The notes under the pieces were generated by a model. The model ran no database searches. It was not told where the DNA came from and saw only the letters and a list, made by a program, of their open reading frames with translations. Shown here piece by piece: positions 1-4,624 of a DNA stretch of 6,199 bases. The stretch comes from Candidatus Bathyarchaeota archaeon (GTDB lineage: Archaea; Thermoproteota; Bathyarchaeia; Bathyarchaeales; Bathyarchaeaceae): positions 262,765 through 268,963 of the forward strand of contig CP070828.1 of NCBI GenBank assembly GCA_020344715.1, written 5' to 3'. Each line of letters opens with the position of its first letter. Positions within the stretch are counted from its first letter, which is position 1. Position numbers and translations under genes: made by a program.

Positions 1-122
1 GGTTGGGAATCAAGTCGGAGTTCAATAACATAGGCGTTGGTATAGAAGCTGTCTCGCTCAATAGGAATCTTGTCAACATCGATAGGTCTCACCAAATCCA
101 CTTTCTTGCCCAGTCTTCGCAT
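1..122 (-). CDS. Unrecognised protein, N-terminal part (cut by left edge)
   Basis: The minus strand carries an open frame of 40 codons that runs off the left edge. It starts MRRLGKKVDLVRPIDVDKIP and continues with IERDSFYTNAYVIELRLDSQ. The alternation of charged and hydrophobic residues looks like true protein. I do not recognise the family. I chose the ATG at 122 because GGGAAG lies just upstream at normal ribosome-binding distance, and because the A/T-rich promoter box at 159-167 predicts transcription starting near 137. An in-frame GTG at 140 would lie at or before that start. The opposite strand is also open here (3-242), but its product is low in acidic residues, rich in Ser/His/Arg, and has no ribosome binding site. 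No function is assigned. Confidence 0.6.
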   Translation of the reverse strand, partial: MRRLGKKVDLVRPIDVDKIPIERDSFYTNAYVIELRLDSQ

Positions 123-158
123 ACGTTCACTTCCCGCCACAGACTCTGTCTCTTCAAA

Positions 159-167
159 GTTTTAAAT
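159..167 (-). promoter_or_regulatory. Archaeal TATA-like box for the left-edge gene
   Basis: On the minus strand this reads ATTTAAAAC, about 40 nt before the ATG at 122. With the usual archaeal spacing of about 25 nt from box centre to start, transcription would begin near 137, leaving a leader of about 15 nt that contains the GGGAAG ribosome binding site. It is predicted from sequence and spacing only. Confidence 0.4.
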
Positions 168-421
168 CTTAAGTTAGCCTTCAGCATGTCAAGACTCTAT
201 ATCATTTTCAGATTGCTTCGCAAACATTCCATTGACTCGTAGAATATTTCTCCTTAGATTATTAAGGACTGGGAAAAACCCATATTAACGAAATGCGGAC
301 GCGAACTTTTTCCTTGAACTATTACCCCAAACCCAAAGGTAAAGTATTATCTCGGACCAAACATGCAGATTCTTTATGTGAGAGTATGCGTGTGTAGGAT
401 GAGTGGGTTCCGTTGGTAAAG
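168..421. other. Divergent intergenic region with a small dyad
   Basis: This gap separates the minus-strand left-edge gene from the plus-strand DUF3795 gene, so it should hold two outward promoters. The left one is listed separately. For the right one, TTTATG at 373-378 is a possible weak TATA box, about 45 nt before the coding start. A dyad of 6-bp arms (TCCTTA 251-256 and TAAGGA 263-268, 6-nt spacer) and a 4-bp one (TGGG 270-273, CCCA 279-282) lie near the centre and could be protein-binding sites. I see no RNA gene and no convincing small ORF. Confidence 0.35.
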
Positions 422-874
422 ATGAGTTTCGTCAGTAGATGTGGCATTTATTGTGGAGCCTGCTACATCGCTTGTGCTTCTAGAGACGGCGGAGCATTTC
501 TAGACTATATTTCGAAACTGACTAAGACGCCGAAAGAGCAAGTTCGATGCGGCGGATGCATAGGTCCTGAAGAAGAACTCTGGAAGAACTGCAGAGAATG
601 TGAAGCTCGGGCATGCTTGAAGGAGAAAGGTCTGCAATTCTGCTATGAGTGTGCAAAGATGGAAGGAGGCTGTGAACAATATGAGAGAAAGACGAAGGGA
701 TGTTTGGAAAGAGGAGAGGATATTAGAGAAGCAATGCGACGCGTTCAGTCTGGAGAGACTGCTGCATGGCTAAGAGAACAGGAAGCCAAATGGCGCTGTC
801 CAACATGTGGCAAAAGCATTTCATGGTATGAAAAAACATGTCACCATTGCGATAACCCTCTAAAACCCGCATAG
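422..874 (+). CDS. DUF3795 cysteine-rich protein with C-terminal zinc ribbon
   Basis: This 150-aa protein matches the DUF3795 pattern, known from archaea and anaerobic bacteria but of unknown function. Its start RCGIYCGACYIACAS (Cys 7, 11, 14, 18) is the family signature. It is followed by CGGC (43/46), CREC (57/60), Cys65, CYEC (74/77), Cys84 and Cys94. A separate C-terminal zinc ribbon (CPTC 126/129, CHHC 140/143) is joined by a short helical stretch. The many cysteines suggest metal binding, zinc or an Fe-S cluster. There is no signal peptide or membrane segment, so it should be cytoplasmic. I chose the ATG at 422. A TTG nine bases upstream (413) is in frame and sits at a better distance from AGGATGAG (396-403), so it is a real alternative. 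The gene stands alone and converges with the MarR operon. Confidence 0.85.
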   Translation: MSFVSRCGIYCGACYIACASRDGGAFLDYISKLTKTPKEQVRCGGCIGPEEELWKNCRECEARACLKEKGLQFCYECAKMEGGCEQYERKTKGCLERGEDIREAMRRVQSGETAAWLREQEAKWRCPTCGKSISWYEKTCHHCDNPLKPA

Positions 875-904
875 TGCAGCGCCCGCGTAACCATTTGTTA
901 ACCC

Positions 905-961
905 AAAAACCCATTCGAAAAAACGATGTTTGTCTAATCGTAGAAGTGTTTGGGGTAAAAA
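905..961 (-). terminator. Multiple T-run terminators of the flavoprotein/marR operon
   Basis: Read on the minus strand, T runs follow the MarR stop codon: T5 at 961-957 directly after the stop, T6 at 923-918 and T5 at 909-905. Archaeal RNA polymerase terminates at such U-rich stretches without a hairpin. A small dyad (ACGAT 923-927, ATCGT 937-941) lies between them. The plus strand has no comparable T run after the DUF3795 gene. Confidence 0.5.
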
Positions 962-1399
962 TTAATCTTTCTTTGTCAAGTTGGCCAGGATTCGTTTCAG
1001 GCACTCTTCGAAAGCGTCAATTTCTTCTGAAGTAAATCCGTTGTAGAACAGTTTTATCATTTCATCAGAGACTTGGACGTATTTGCTTTCAAGGCGTTTG
1101 TCCTTTTCTGTGCGTTTTATCAGGATGGTTCGGCGGTCCTTCTTGGATGGGACTCGGATTATGAATCCTGCGTTTTCTAGGCGGTCAAGCATACTTGTCA
1201 GGGTTGATTTGCTGAGCAGTGTTTTTCTCGCAAGCTCGGTGATCGGAATCCCGTCTTTCTTCCAAAGCGCAAACAGAATTCTTCCTTGTGCAGGGTTGAT
1301 CTCACTGACGCGTGCTTTTTTCAGTATTTTTGCAAAGATTCTTCCTGATACTTGGTGGATCTTTGCAATGAGAAAGCCACCTTGCCGCTGTATTTTCAC
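962..1399 (-). CDS. MarR-family transcriptional regulator
   Basis: This 145-aa winged-helix regulator has normal MarR length. An N-terminal dimerisation helix (GGFLIAKIHQVSGRIFAKIL, residues 7-26) is followed by NPAQGRILFALW, the helix-turn-helix ITELARKTLLSKSTLTSMLDR (about 53-73) and the wing with the family motif DRR (88-90). A C-terminal helical dimer arm follows. MarR proteins bind palindromic operators as dimers and usually release DNA on binding a small molecule or on oxidation. I chose the GTG at 1399: its codon overlaps the preceding stop as GTGA, and AAGGG lies 7 nt upstream. Starting at the ATG at 1444 would add 15 residues and a 49-nt overlap. There is no obvious redox-sensing cysteine. 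Translation is probably coupled to the flavoprotein gene, and the protein probably represses its own operon. Confidence 0.88.
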   Translation of the reverse strand: MKIQRQGGFLIAKIHQVSGRIFAKILKKARVSEINPAQGRILFALWKKDGIPITELARKTLLSKSTLTSMLDRLENAGFIIRVPSKKDRRTILIKRTEKDKRLESKYVQVSDEMIKLFYNGFTSEEIDAFEECLKRILANLTKKD

Positions 1400-1869
1400 T
1401 TTTTTCCCTTCAAAGTGAAGTTGAACGTGGTTTGTCCATTCCAACCTTTGGCATATTTGGGATAGAGGTTTAGCACGGTATAGTCGGGGTCGAGGACTCC
1501 TTTTGGATAGTATCGCGTCCAGTAGTCATGCCAGATTGCCTTTTTCAGTTGAGGGGCTTGAACTACTTCGACTGTTCCACTGAACATTACTCCACGAAAC
1601 TCCCTAGGTATGCAGTAATATGCAGATACTGCTGGGTTCTTCTGGATATCTTCAATCTTGGCGGATGAGGTGTTTGTTGATAAGAGGATCCGGAAATCGT
1701 CTTTGTGGGGTTCAAATAGGTTTGCCAGTTTGGGGAATCGCTCTTTGCTTCTTAGGTTGTCCATGGCTCTTGTTTGGGGGAAACCCTTTTCACCGATTGT
1801 GGTGAAGTAGACTGCCCATGTAGTTTCCATCAACTGGAGGCTCAAACGTTTCGCTTCTTCTAACTGCAT
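1396..1869 (-). CDS. Pyridoxamine 5'-phosphate oxidase-fold flavoprotein
   Basis: This 157-aa protein belongs to the flavin-binding split-barrel group (pyridoxamine-phosphate-oxidase-like). Supporting segments are an N-terminal helix with MQLEEAKRLSLQLMETTWAV, the first strands YFTTIGEKGFPQTRAMDNLR (about 21-40), the flavin phosphate-binding stretch LLSTNTSSAKIEDIQKNP, then AVSAYYC and the barrel strand GVMFSGTVEVV. The C-terminal LYPKYAKGWNGQTTFNFTL is typical of this sub-family. Members bind FMN or F420 and reduce small molecules or act as flavin carriers; true vitamin B6 synthesis is unlikely for this sub-family. I chose the ATG at 1869 because GGAGG sits 7 nt upstream. The ATG at 1893 has no such site and lies close to the predicted transcription start. 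It is the first gene of an operon with marR. Confidence 0.85.
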   Translation of the reverse strand: MQLEEAKRLSLQLMETTWAVYFTTIGEKGFPQTRAMDNLRSKERFPKLANLFEPHKDDFRILLSTNTSSAKIEDIQKNPAVSAYYCIPREFRGVMFSGTVEVVQAPQLKKAIWHDYWTRYYPKGVLDPDYTVLNLYPKYAKGWNGQTTFNFTLKGKK

Positions 1870-1901
1870 TTCAATTCCTCCATTTAATTCCATATACCAC
1901 T

Positions 1902-1915
1902 ATTCGATATCCAAT
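1902..1915. promoter_or_regulatory. Candidate MarR operator palindrome
   Basis: ATTCGATATCCAAT is a 14-bp palindrome apart from one mismatched pair, centred on GATATC. It lies just downstream of the TATA box of the flavoprotein/marR operon, where transcription should start (around 1899-1902). A dimer bound here would block initiation. The location, symmetry and the operon-encoded MarR protein make autorepression likely. This is inference from layout, not from a known site. Confidence 0.5.
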
Positions 1916-1920
1916 TGTCT

Positions 1921-1928
1921 TATATAAA
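1921..1928 (-). promoter_or_regulatory. TATA box of the flavoprotein/marR operon
   Basis: The minus strand reads GTTTTATATAAG over 1930-1919, the best archaeal TATA box in the window. Its centre lies about 56 nt before the ATG at 1869, predicting a leader of about 30 nt that holds GGAGG. The heptamer ACTATTC occurs at both 1899-1905 and 1929-1935, exactly 30 bp apart, flanking the box. Confidence 0.65.
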
Positions 1929-1935
1929 ACTATTC

Positions 1936-2026
1936 ATTTGCCCCCTGAACTTCAAACAACGGTGAGTCAGCTCCCTGGAGCCGGGGGGATTTGCGCGCGC
2001 AAACAAAAAATAACCTTGCACAGACT
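1936..2026. repeat. GC-rich intergenic block with two perfect palindromes
   Basis: Within an A/T-rich intergenic region, bases 1961-2003 are strikingly G/C-rich. The block contains the inverted repeat GCTCC-CT-GGAGC (1970-1981), a run of six G (1983-1988), and the perfect 14-bp palindrome TTTGCGCGCGCAAA (1990-2003), whose alternating GC core can adopt Z-DNA. An A-rich stretch follows. It lies behind the flavoprotein promoter and ahead of the zinc-ribbon gene. It could be a binding site, a structured RNA or part of a decayed element; I cannot tell which. Confidence 0.45.
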
Positions 2027-2093
2027 ACAAGATGAAAGGCAGTCATAGTCTAGAGAGGAACAACAAGCAAGAAGCAAACACTTTTCATCTTGT
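2027..2093 (+). repeat. Long hairpin, 13-bp stem, upstream of zinc-ribbon gene
   Basis: ACAAGATGAAAGG (2027-2039) can pair with CTTTTCATCTTGT (2081-2093): eleven continuous Watson-Crick pairs, one G-T pair and a final G-C pair, closing a 41-nt loop. A T-rich stretch, CCCTTTTCTC, follows directly. A competing 6-bp inverted repeat, AGACTA (2023-2028) with TAGTCT (2046-2051), overlaps the left arm, so the two foldings exclude each other. It may be a leader structure, a terminator or a small RNA. The only plus-strand ORF within it (29 codons from 2032) does not look like protein. Confidence 0.45.
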
Positions 2094-2110
2094 CCCTTTT
2101 CTCTGTAACT

Positions 2111-2151
2111 GGTTCAACTGAGGTTCAGAAATAGCGGATAATCTTTTATCC
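2111..2151 (+). promoter_or_regulatory. Probable promoter of the zinc-ribbon gene, with repeats
   Basis: CTTTTATCC (2143-2151) is a plausible TATA box about 45 nt before the ATG at 2194. It overlaps a hairpin dyad, GGATAA (2136-2141) and TTATCC (2146-2151), with a 4-nt loop. Upstream, GGTTCA occurs twice (2111-2116 and 2122-2127), 11 bp apart, about one helical turn. That is the spacing expected for a regulator gripping one face of the DNA. Confidence 0.35.
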
Positions 2152-2193
2152 ATCATTCAAACAGAGTGATGAACTGCTAGGGAGGAGAAACCT

Positions 2194-2358
2194 ATGGCAA
2201 AATGTCCCAAGTGTGGAATGGAAGTGTCTACTCCAAGAAGGAGTTGGAAAATGGCTGGTAGACCATTCAGAAGTGGAAAAAGCACAGAGCTCACAATAGG
2301 CATCTTCGATCATTGTAGGACTTCTTTTAGAGCCGTCCTGCCTGAACGACAACCTTAG
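2194..2358 (+). CDS. 54-aa zinc-ribbon protein with a degenerate second knuckle
   Basis: This small basic protein starts MAKCPKCGMEVSTP and continues with WKMAGRPFRSGKSTELTIGIF, DHCRTSFRAVLPE. It has an exceptionally strong ribosome binding site (GGAGGAG at 2181-2187, 6 nt before ATG). The form resembles archaeal small proteins with an N-terminal CPKCG, a W-K-M-AGRP turn, a TELTIG strand and a C-terminal CPxCGxxFRAVL. The TELTIGxF...FRAVLP part also recalls the strands of the chromatin protein Cren7, so a DNA-binding or structural role is possible but unproven. In the second knuckle the expected two Cys are replaced by adjacent His40-Cys41, as if two residues were lost. Zinc would then be held by Cys4, Cys7 and this pair, or the site may be impaired. 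It is transcribed alone and followed by a T run. Confidence 0.75.
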   Translation: MAKCPKCGMEVSTPRRSWKMAGRPFRSGKSTELTIGIFDHCRTSFRAVLPERQP

Positions 2359-2384
2359 AGTTGAAACCGTAATTTCCCTGTACC

Positions 2385-2389
2385 TTTTT
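2385..2389 (+). terminator. T-run terminator after the zinc-ribbon gene
   Basis: A run of five T in the context TACCTTTTTG lies 26 nt after the stop of the zinc-ribbon gene, consistent with an archaeal terminator. No hairpin accompanies it. Confidence 0.35.
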
Positions 2390-2399
2390 GTTAGACTAG

Positions 2400-2525
2400 A
2401 TGAAAAAGGAGTTGGAGCTGACCCTCAACTCGCAATGGGCTAAGAATATCAAGCCAGATGAAGTAAACACATATTCAACTAGAGCTTTTCTTCCTAAGTC
2501 TTTAATGCAACTTCGGATGAAATAA
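2400..2525 (+). CDS. Doubtful 41-aa ORF
   Basis: The frame reads MKKELELTLNSQWAKNIKPD then EVNTYSTRAFLPKSLMQLRMK. The beginning, with alternating charged and hydrophobic residues, looks protein-like, which is why it is listed. Against it: there is no Shine-Dalgarno site, an in-frame stop sits directly before the ATG, it starts 10 nt after a probable terminator, and no family is recognised. The minus strand over 2396-2596 is also open (66 codons) and equally unsupported. It may be a remnant of a decayed gene. Confidence 0.25.
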   Translation: MKKELELTLNSQWAKNIKPDEVNTYSTRAFLPKSLMQLRMK

Positions 2526-2604
2526 TGAGTCTTATGGGACTGTACTATAGAGTAATTGTTCCCAATTCTCATATCTGATTCGAGAGAATGATACACTACA
2601 GAAA

Positions 2605-2681
2605 AACCTATGTATGTCTTTTGGCAATCCAGTGCTTCCTCTTGCTTCCATATGCGCTAGTCACAAAGGCATGCATAGGTT
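2605..2681 (+). repeat. Long hairpin with 17-bp stem and 43-nt loop
   Basis: AACCTATGTATGTCTTT (2605-2621) pairs along its whole length with AAAGGCATGCATAGGTT (2665-2681): fifteen Watson-Crick pairs and two G-T wobbles, no bulge. This is the strongest inverted repeat I found in the window. It lies about 90 nt before the Lrp-like gene, in a stretch without a convincing ORF. A structured small RNA, a regulatory leader or a miniature transposon with terminal inverted repeats are all possible. No target-site duplication stands out next to the arms. The two wobbles are tolerated by RNA pairing but would weaken a DNA transposon end. Confidence 0.55.
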
Positions 2682-2732
2682 CCTTTCTGGCGTTATACAG
2701 AACCATAAAGCTCATTTGAATTAGAGAACCAA

Positions 2733-2763
2733 TATTTAGCTCTTTAAACAGTATATAGGGAAG
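2733..2763 (+). promoter_or_regulatory. Promoter and ribosome binding site of the Lrp-like gene
   Basis: TATTTAG (2733-2739) or CTTTAAAC (2742-2749) could serve as TATA box. The first places transcription start near 2760, the second close to the coding start. AGGGAAG (2757-2763) lies 7 nt before the ATG at 2771 and is a good ribosome binding site. Which box is used cannot be decided from sequence. Confidence 0.4.
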
Positions 2764-2770
2764 ATGTGTC

Positions 2771-3289
2771 ATGAAAGAGCTTATGATGAAACTCCTTCTT
2801 CAGTTGATAACGAATTCCAGCAGAAGCGATAGGAAACTTGCACAAGTGTTGGGAGTTTCTCAAGCCACAGTGAGCAGAACGAGAGCCAGACTTGTGAAGG
2901 AAGGAATGATCGAAGAGTTCACAGTGATACCCAACTTCACCAAAATGGGATTCGAAATTATGGCAATAACCGTTGGCAAGTTCAAGAGACCAAGGTCACC
3001 TGAAATGACTGAAAGAGGAAGGAAATGGATGAACGAGCATCCCAACATCATATTCTCCTCAAGAGCCAGTGGCATGGGAAAGAATGCGGTGATAATCTCT
3101 CTGCACAAGAACTACGCAGACTACAACGAATTTTTCCAGAAGTCCATGTCAGACTGGGCAGACGCTATAGAAGGTCATGACAACATTCTTATCAGCCTAA
3201 AAGGACCAGTGGTTAAGCCTCTATCCTTGAGATACCTATCAGAACTGTTTGAGAATCAAGAATCGGGTGTCTTCATTGAATATGAATAG
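2771..3289 (+). CDS. Lrp/AsnC-like winged-helix transcriptional regulator
   Basis: This 172-aa protein begins with an AsnC-type helix-turn-helix: SDRKLAQVLGVSQATVSRTR (residues 19-38), then ARLVKEGMIEEFTVIPNFTKMGFEIMAI, where the wing leads into a strand, as in Lrp proteins. The remaining 115 residues resemble a Lrp effector (RAM-like) domain only loosely. The strands IMAITVGKF, NIIFSSRASGMGKNAVIISL and NILISLKG fit an alternating alpha/beta fold, but the segment is longer and more divergent than usual. The ligand cannot be inferred. It is cytoplasmic and DNA-binding. The start follows AGGGAAG. It is a single gene; the next gene lies 132 bp downstream, so it may regulate distant targets or itself. 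Confidence is high for a regulator, moderate for the exact family. Confidence 0.8.
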   Translation: MKELMMKLLLQLITNSSRSDRKLAQVLGVSQATVSRTRARLVKEGMIEEFTVIPNFTKMGFEIMAITVGKFKRPRSPEMTERGRKWMNEHPNIIFSSRASGMGKNAVIISLHKNYADYNEFFQKSMSDWADAIEGHDNILISLKGPVVKPLSLRYLSELFENQESGVFIEYE

Positions 3290-3307
3290 CAAGCAAGATG
3301 AAGCAAG

Positions 3308-3319
3308 TAGTAGCTACTA
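3308..3319. repeat. 12-bp perfect palindrome after the Lrp-like gene
   Basis: TAGTAGCTACTA is perfectly self-complementary and starts 19 nt after the stop of the regulator gene, upstream of the nuclease-like gene. Such length and symmetry fit a Lrp-type dimer site. As there is no loop it would make a poor terminator hairpin, although AATTTTC follows. The segment just before it, CAAGATGAAGC, shares CAAGATGAA with the left arm of the hairpin at 2027. Confidence 0.3.
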
Positions 3320-3384
3320 GAATTTTCATTTCCTGACTCAAACAAGAAAAAGTGTTTGGTATACATATCTGTCCATGTTGGCAA

Positions 3385-3418
3385 TCTTATTATTCACAGA
3401 TAATCATATGCTCTGAGG
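3385..3418 (+). promoter_or_regulatory. Promoter and weak RBS of the nuclease-like gene
   Basis: CTTATTATTC (3386-3395) is a plausible TATA box about 32 nt before the ATG at 3422, implying a very short leader. GAGG at 3415-3418 is only 3 nt from the ATG, closer than normal, so translation may be near-leaderless. Confidence 0.3.
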
Positions 3419-3421
3419 CTA

Positions 3422-4090
3422 ATGAACGAACATTCTCTCCATTCGGAAATCAAAGAATGGTATACTATCCCAGGAGACAAAACGGAAGTTAGGATAGGCG
3501 ATTTCATTATTGACATTACTAGAGGAACTCTTCTGATTGAAATACAGACTCGGAATTTCTCTGCCATCAAGAGGAAGCTATCTAGCTTGGTTAGAAACTA
3601 CGAAGTCCGACTAGTTCATCCGATTCCCGAAAGAAAGTGGGTAGTTCGAGTTGCAGAAACAGGGGATGTTCTGGGTAGGAGAAAGTCTCCGAGGAAAGGA
3701 AGATTGGTTGACGTATTCTATGAACTGGTGAGGATCTCAGATCTCGTTGACAATGAGAATTTTTCTCTAGAGGTTTTGATGATTGAGGAAGAGGAGATAA
3801 GATGTAACGATGGTAAAGGAACCTGGCGAAGAAAAGGAGCAAGCATCAAAGATGCAAAGTTGATCAATGTCAATAGCAAACAGCTTTTCAAGAGTCGAAG
3901 GGATTTTCTCACGTTCTTGCCAGATGATCTGGTAGACCCTTTCACTAATCGGACTCTGGCAAATCAGGCAAGAGTATCAATTCCTTTAGCACGAAAGATC
4001 ACGTATTGTTTAAGAAAAATGGGCGGAATTACATATGTTGGAAAGAAGAGAAGAGAGATGATGTTCCAGAAGACCCTCTCAAACAATTGA
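3422..4090 (+). CDS. Uncharacterised PD-(D/E)XK-like protein with C-terminal winged helix
   Basis: The first 90 residues have the layout of a PD-(D/E)XK nuclease core. An N-terminal helix carries Glu9 and Glu12 (LHSEIKEWY). The strand pair EVRIGDFIIDI has Asp31, and the strand LLIEIQTRNF has Glu40-x-Gln42, where Gln replaces the usual Lys. A helix with lysines at 50 and 52 follows. RLVHPIPERKWVVRV (about 83-97) adds a core strand. A basic GRRKSPRKG segment and a mixed middle domain follow. The last 50 residues (PFTNRTLANQARVSIPLARKITYCLRKMGG, then ITYVGKKRR) look like a winged helix. I recall similar hypothetical proteins in Chloroflexota and archaea, possibly carried under a DUF name, but no studied member. 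It could cut, nick or merely bind DNA. There is no methylase or toxin partner beside it. The gene ends 5 bp from the convergent 94-aa gene. Confidence 0.7.
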   Translation: MNEHSLHSEIKEWYTIPGDKTEVRIGDFIIDITRGTLLIEIQTRNFSAIKRKLSSLVRNYEVRLVHPIPERKWVVRVAETGDVLGRRKSPRKGRLVDVFYELVRISDLVDNENFSLEVLMIEEEEIRCNDGKGTWRRKGASIKDAKLINVNSKQLFKSRRDFLTFLPDDLVDPFTNRTLANQARVSIPLARKITYCLRKMGGITYVGKKRREMMFQKTLSNN

Positions 4091-4095
4091 TGGAT

Positions 4096-4380
4096 TCATC
4101 TATTCAGTTCCTTTTCGATTTTCTCTACCAACTCTGGAAGTCTTCGTTTGATCATTGAGCTAGTGTCTTTCTCATCTTGATCTGTGAAATCTCTTTTTTC
4201 ACTGAGATTCAATAGGAAGAGAGTTCTGGTCGTCAATTCACCTATCAGATGACCCAATACGAGATCTCTCATTGAACGAACTGGAAATTCTCTGTTAATC
4301 CATTTGATTCTGTCAACCTTGTCGGACTTGATGATGCTATCTAGCATTTCCTCGATAGCACATCTCGTCTTTTCTTTCAA
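4096..4380 (-). CDS. Conserved-looking 94-aa helical protein
   Basis: This small charged protein starts with TTG (MKEKTRCAIEEMLDSIIKSD) and looks almost entirely alpha-helical. It has a central IKWINREFPVRSMRDLVLGH segment and a C-terminal amphipathic helix ending LPELVEKIEKELNR. There is no metal motif, signal peptide or clear membrane helix, though LGHLIGELTTRTLFLLNL is hydrophobic. The TTG start is forced: the codon two places upstream is a stop (TGA), and GGGGAT lies 8 nt before it. I think similar small archaeal proteins exist, but I know no function. It converges tail-to-tail with the nuclease-like gene (5-bp gap), which suggests overlapping transcripts rather than a shared operon. Confidence 0.7.
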   Translation of the reverse strand: MKEKTRCAIEEMLDSIIKSDKVDRIKWINREFPVRSMRDLVLGHLIGELTTRTLFLLNLSEKRDFTDQDEKDTSSMIKRRLPELVEKIEKELNR

Positions 4381-4388
4381 TTTTCACT

Positions 4389-4430
4389 ATCCCCTTTTGA
4401 CTTGCTGGTTATTTCTGGAATATTATTCTT
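4389..4430 (-). promoter_or_regulatory. Promoter and RBS of the 94-aa gene
   Basis: On the minus strand, GAATAATATTC (a 5-bp dyad around one base, centred near 4424) can act as TATA box about 44 nt before the TTG at 4380, giving a leader near 18 nt. GGGGAT at 4394-4389 is the ribosome binding site that fixes the TTG start. Confidence 0.4.
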
Positions 4431-4443
4431 TGGTTGTCTGTTG

Positions 4444-4456
4444 AAAAAAGAAAGGG
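4444..4456 (-). terminator. T-rich terminator, second copy of CCTTTCTTTTTT
   Basis: The minus strand reads CCCTTTCTTTTTT immediately after the TAA that closes the 55-codon frame. The 12-mer CCTTTCTTTTTT also occurs 137 bp upstream at 4592-4581. It fits an archaeal U-rich terminator for any transcript coming from the C2H2 gene. Confidence 0.45.
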
Positions 4457-4624
4457 TTAGGAGAGTAGTTTTTTCCTTCTCCAGTATGCATTGAAGTCCG
4501 CTGGGAAAATCTTTGTGTTTCCCTCGATGCACGCGTAGCAATTTAATGAAAGATCTTTTCTCAAGAACTCTCGGCTGAGCAAAAAAGAAAGGAGACTATC
4601 TAACGTAGGTTCGGCAATTGGCAA
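4457..4624 (-). CDS. Uncertain 55-codon frame directly after the C2H2 stop
   Basis: Starting with the TTG that follows the TAG of the C2H2 gene, the same frame stays open for 55 codons. It includes LDSLLSFLLSREFLRKDL, then NCYACIEGNTKIFPADFNAY and WRRKKLLS. A CxxC pair (Cys29/Cys32) and the amphipathic region look like real protein. There is no ribosome binding site for the first TTG; internal TTG codons exist at 4585 and 4564. It ends directly at a T-rich terminator, which fits a real transcript. But another T run (4586-4581) lies inside it. It could be a separate small gene, the tail of a gene split by a stop mutation, or chance. No family is recognised. Confidence 0.25.
   Translation of the reverse strand: MPIAEPTLDSLLSFLLSREFLRKDLSLNCYACIEGNTKIFPADFNAYWRRKKLLS
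4581..4592 (-). terminator. T-rich terminator of the C2H2 gene
   Basis: CCTTTCTTTTTT on the minus strand begins 32 nt after the TAG of the C2H2 microprotein gene. It fits an archaeal terminator and would leave the downstream 55-codon frame transcribed only by read-through. Confidence 0.4.

Noticed and set aside
3..242. 79-codon plus-strand open frame
   Set aside because: No ribosome binding site, Ser/His/Arg-rich composition, and it lies opposite a better-supported minus-strand gene.
1083..1418. 111-codon plus-strand open frame
   Set aside because: Antisense shadow of the marR gene, with no translation signals or recognisable domain.
2165..2171. GTGATGA, matching a box C of C/D guide RNAs
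   Set aside because: No box D (CTGA) at suitable distance downstream; the motif lies in the leader of the zinc-ribbon gene.
2396..2596. 66-codon minus-strand open frame
   Set aside because: No ribosome binding site or domain; composition not convincing, and it competes with an equally doubtful plus-strand ORF.
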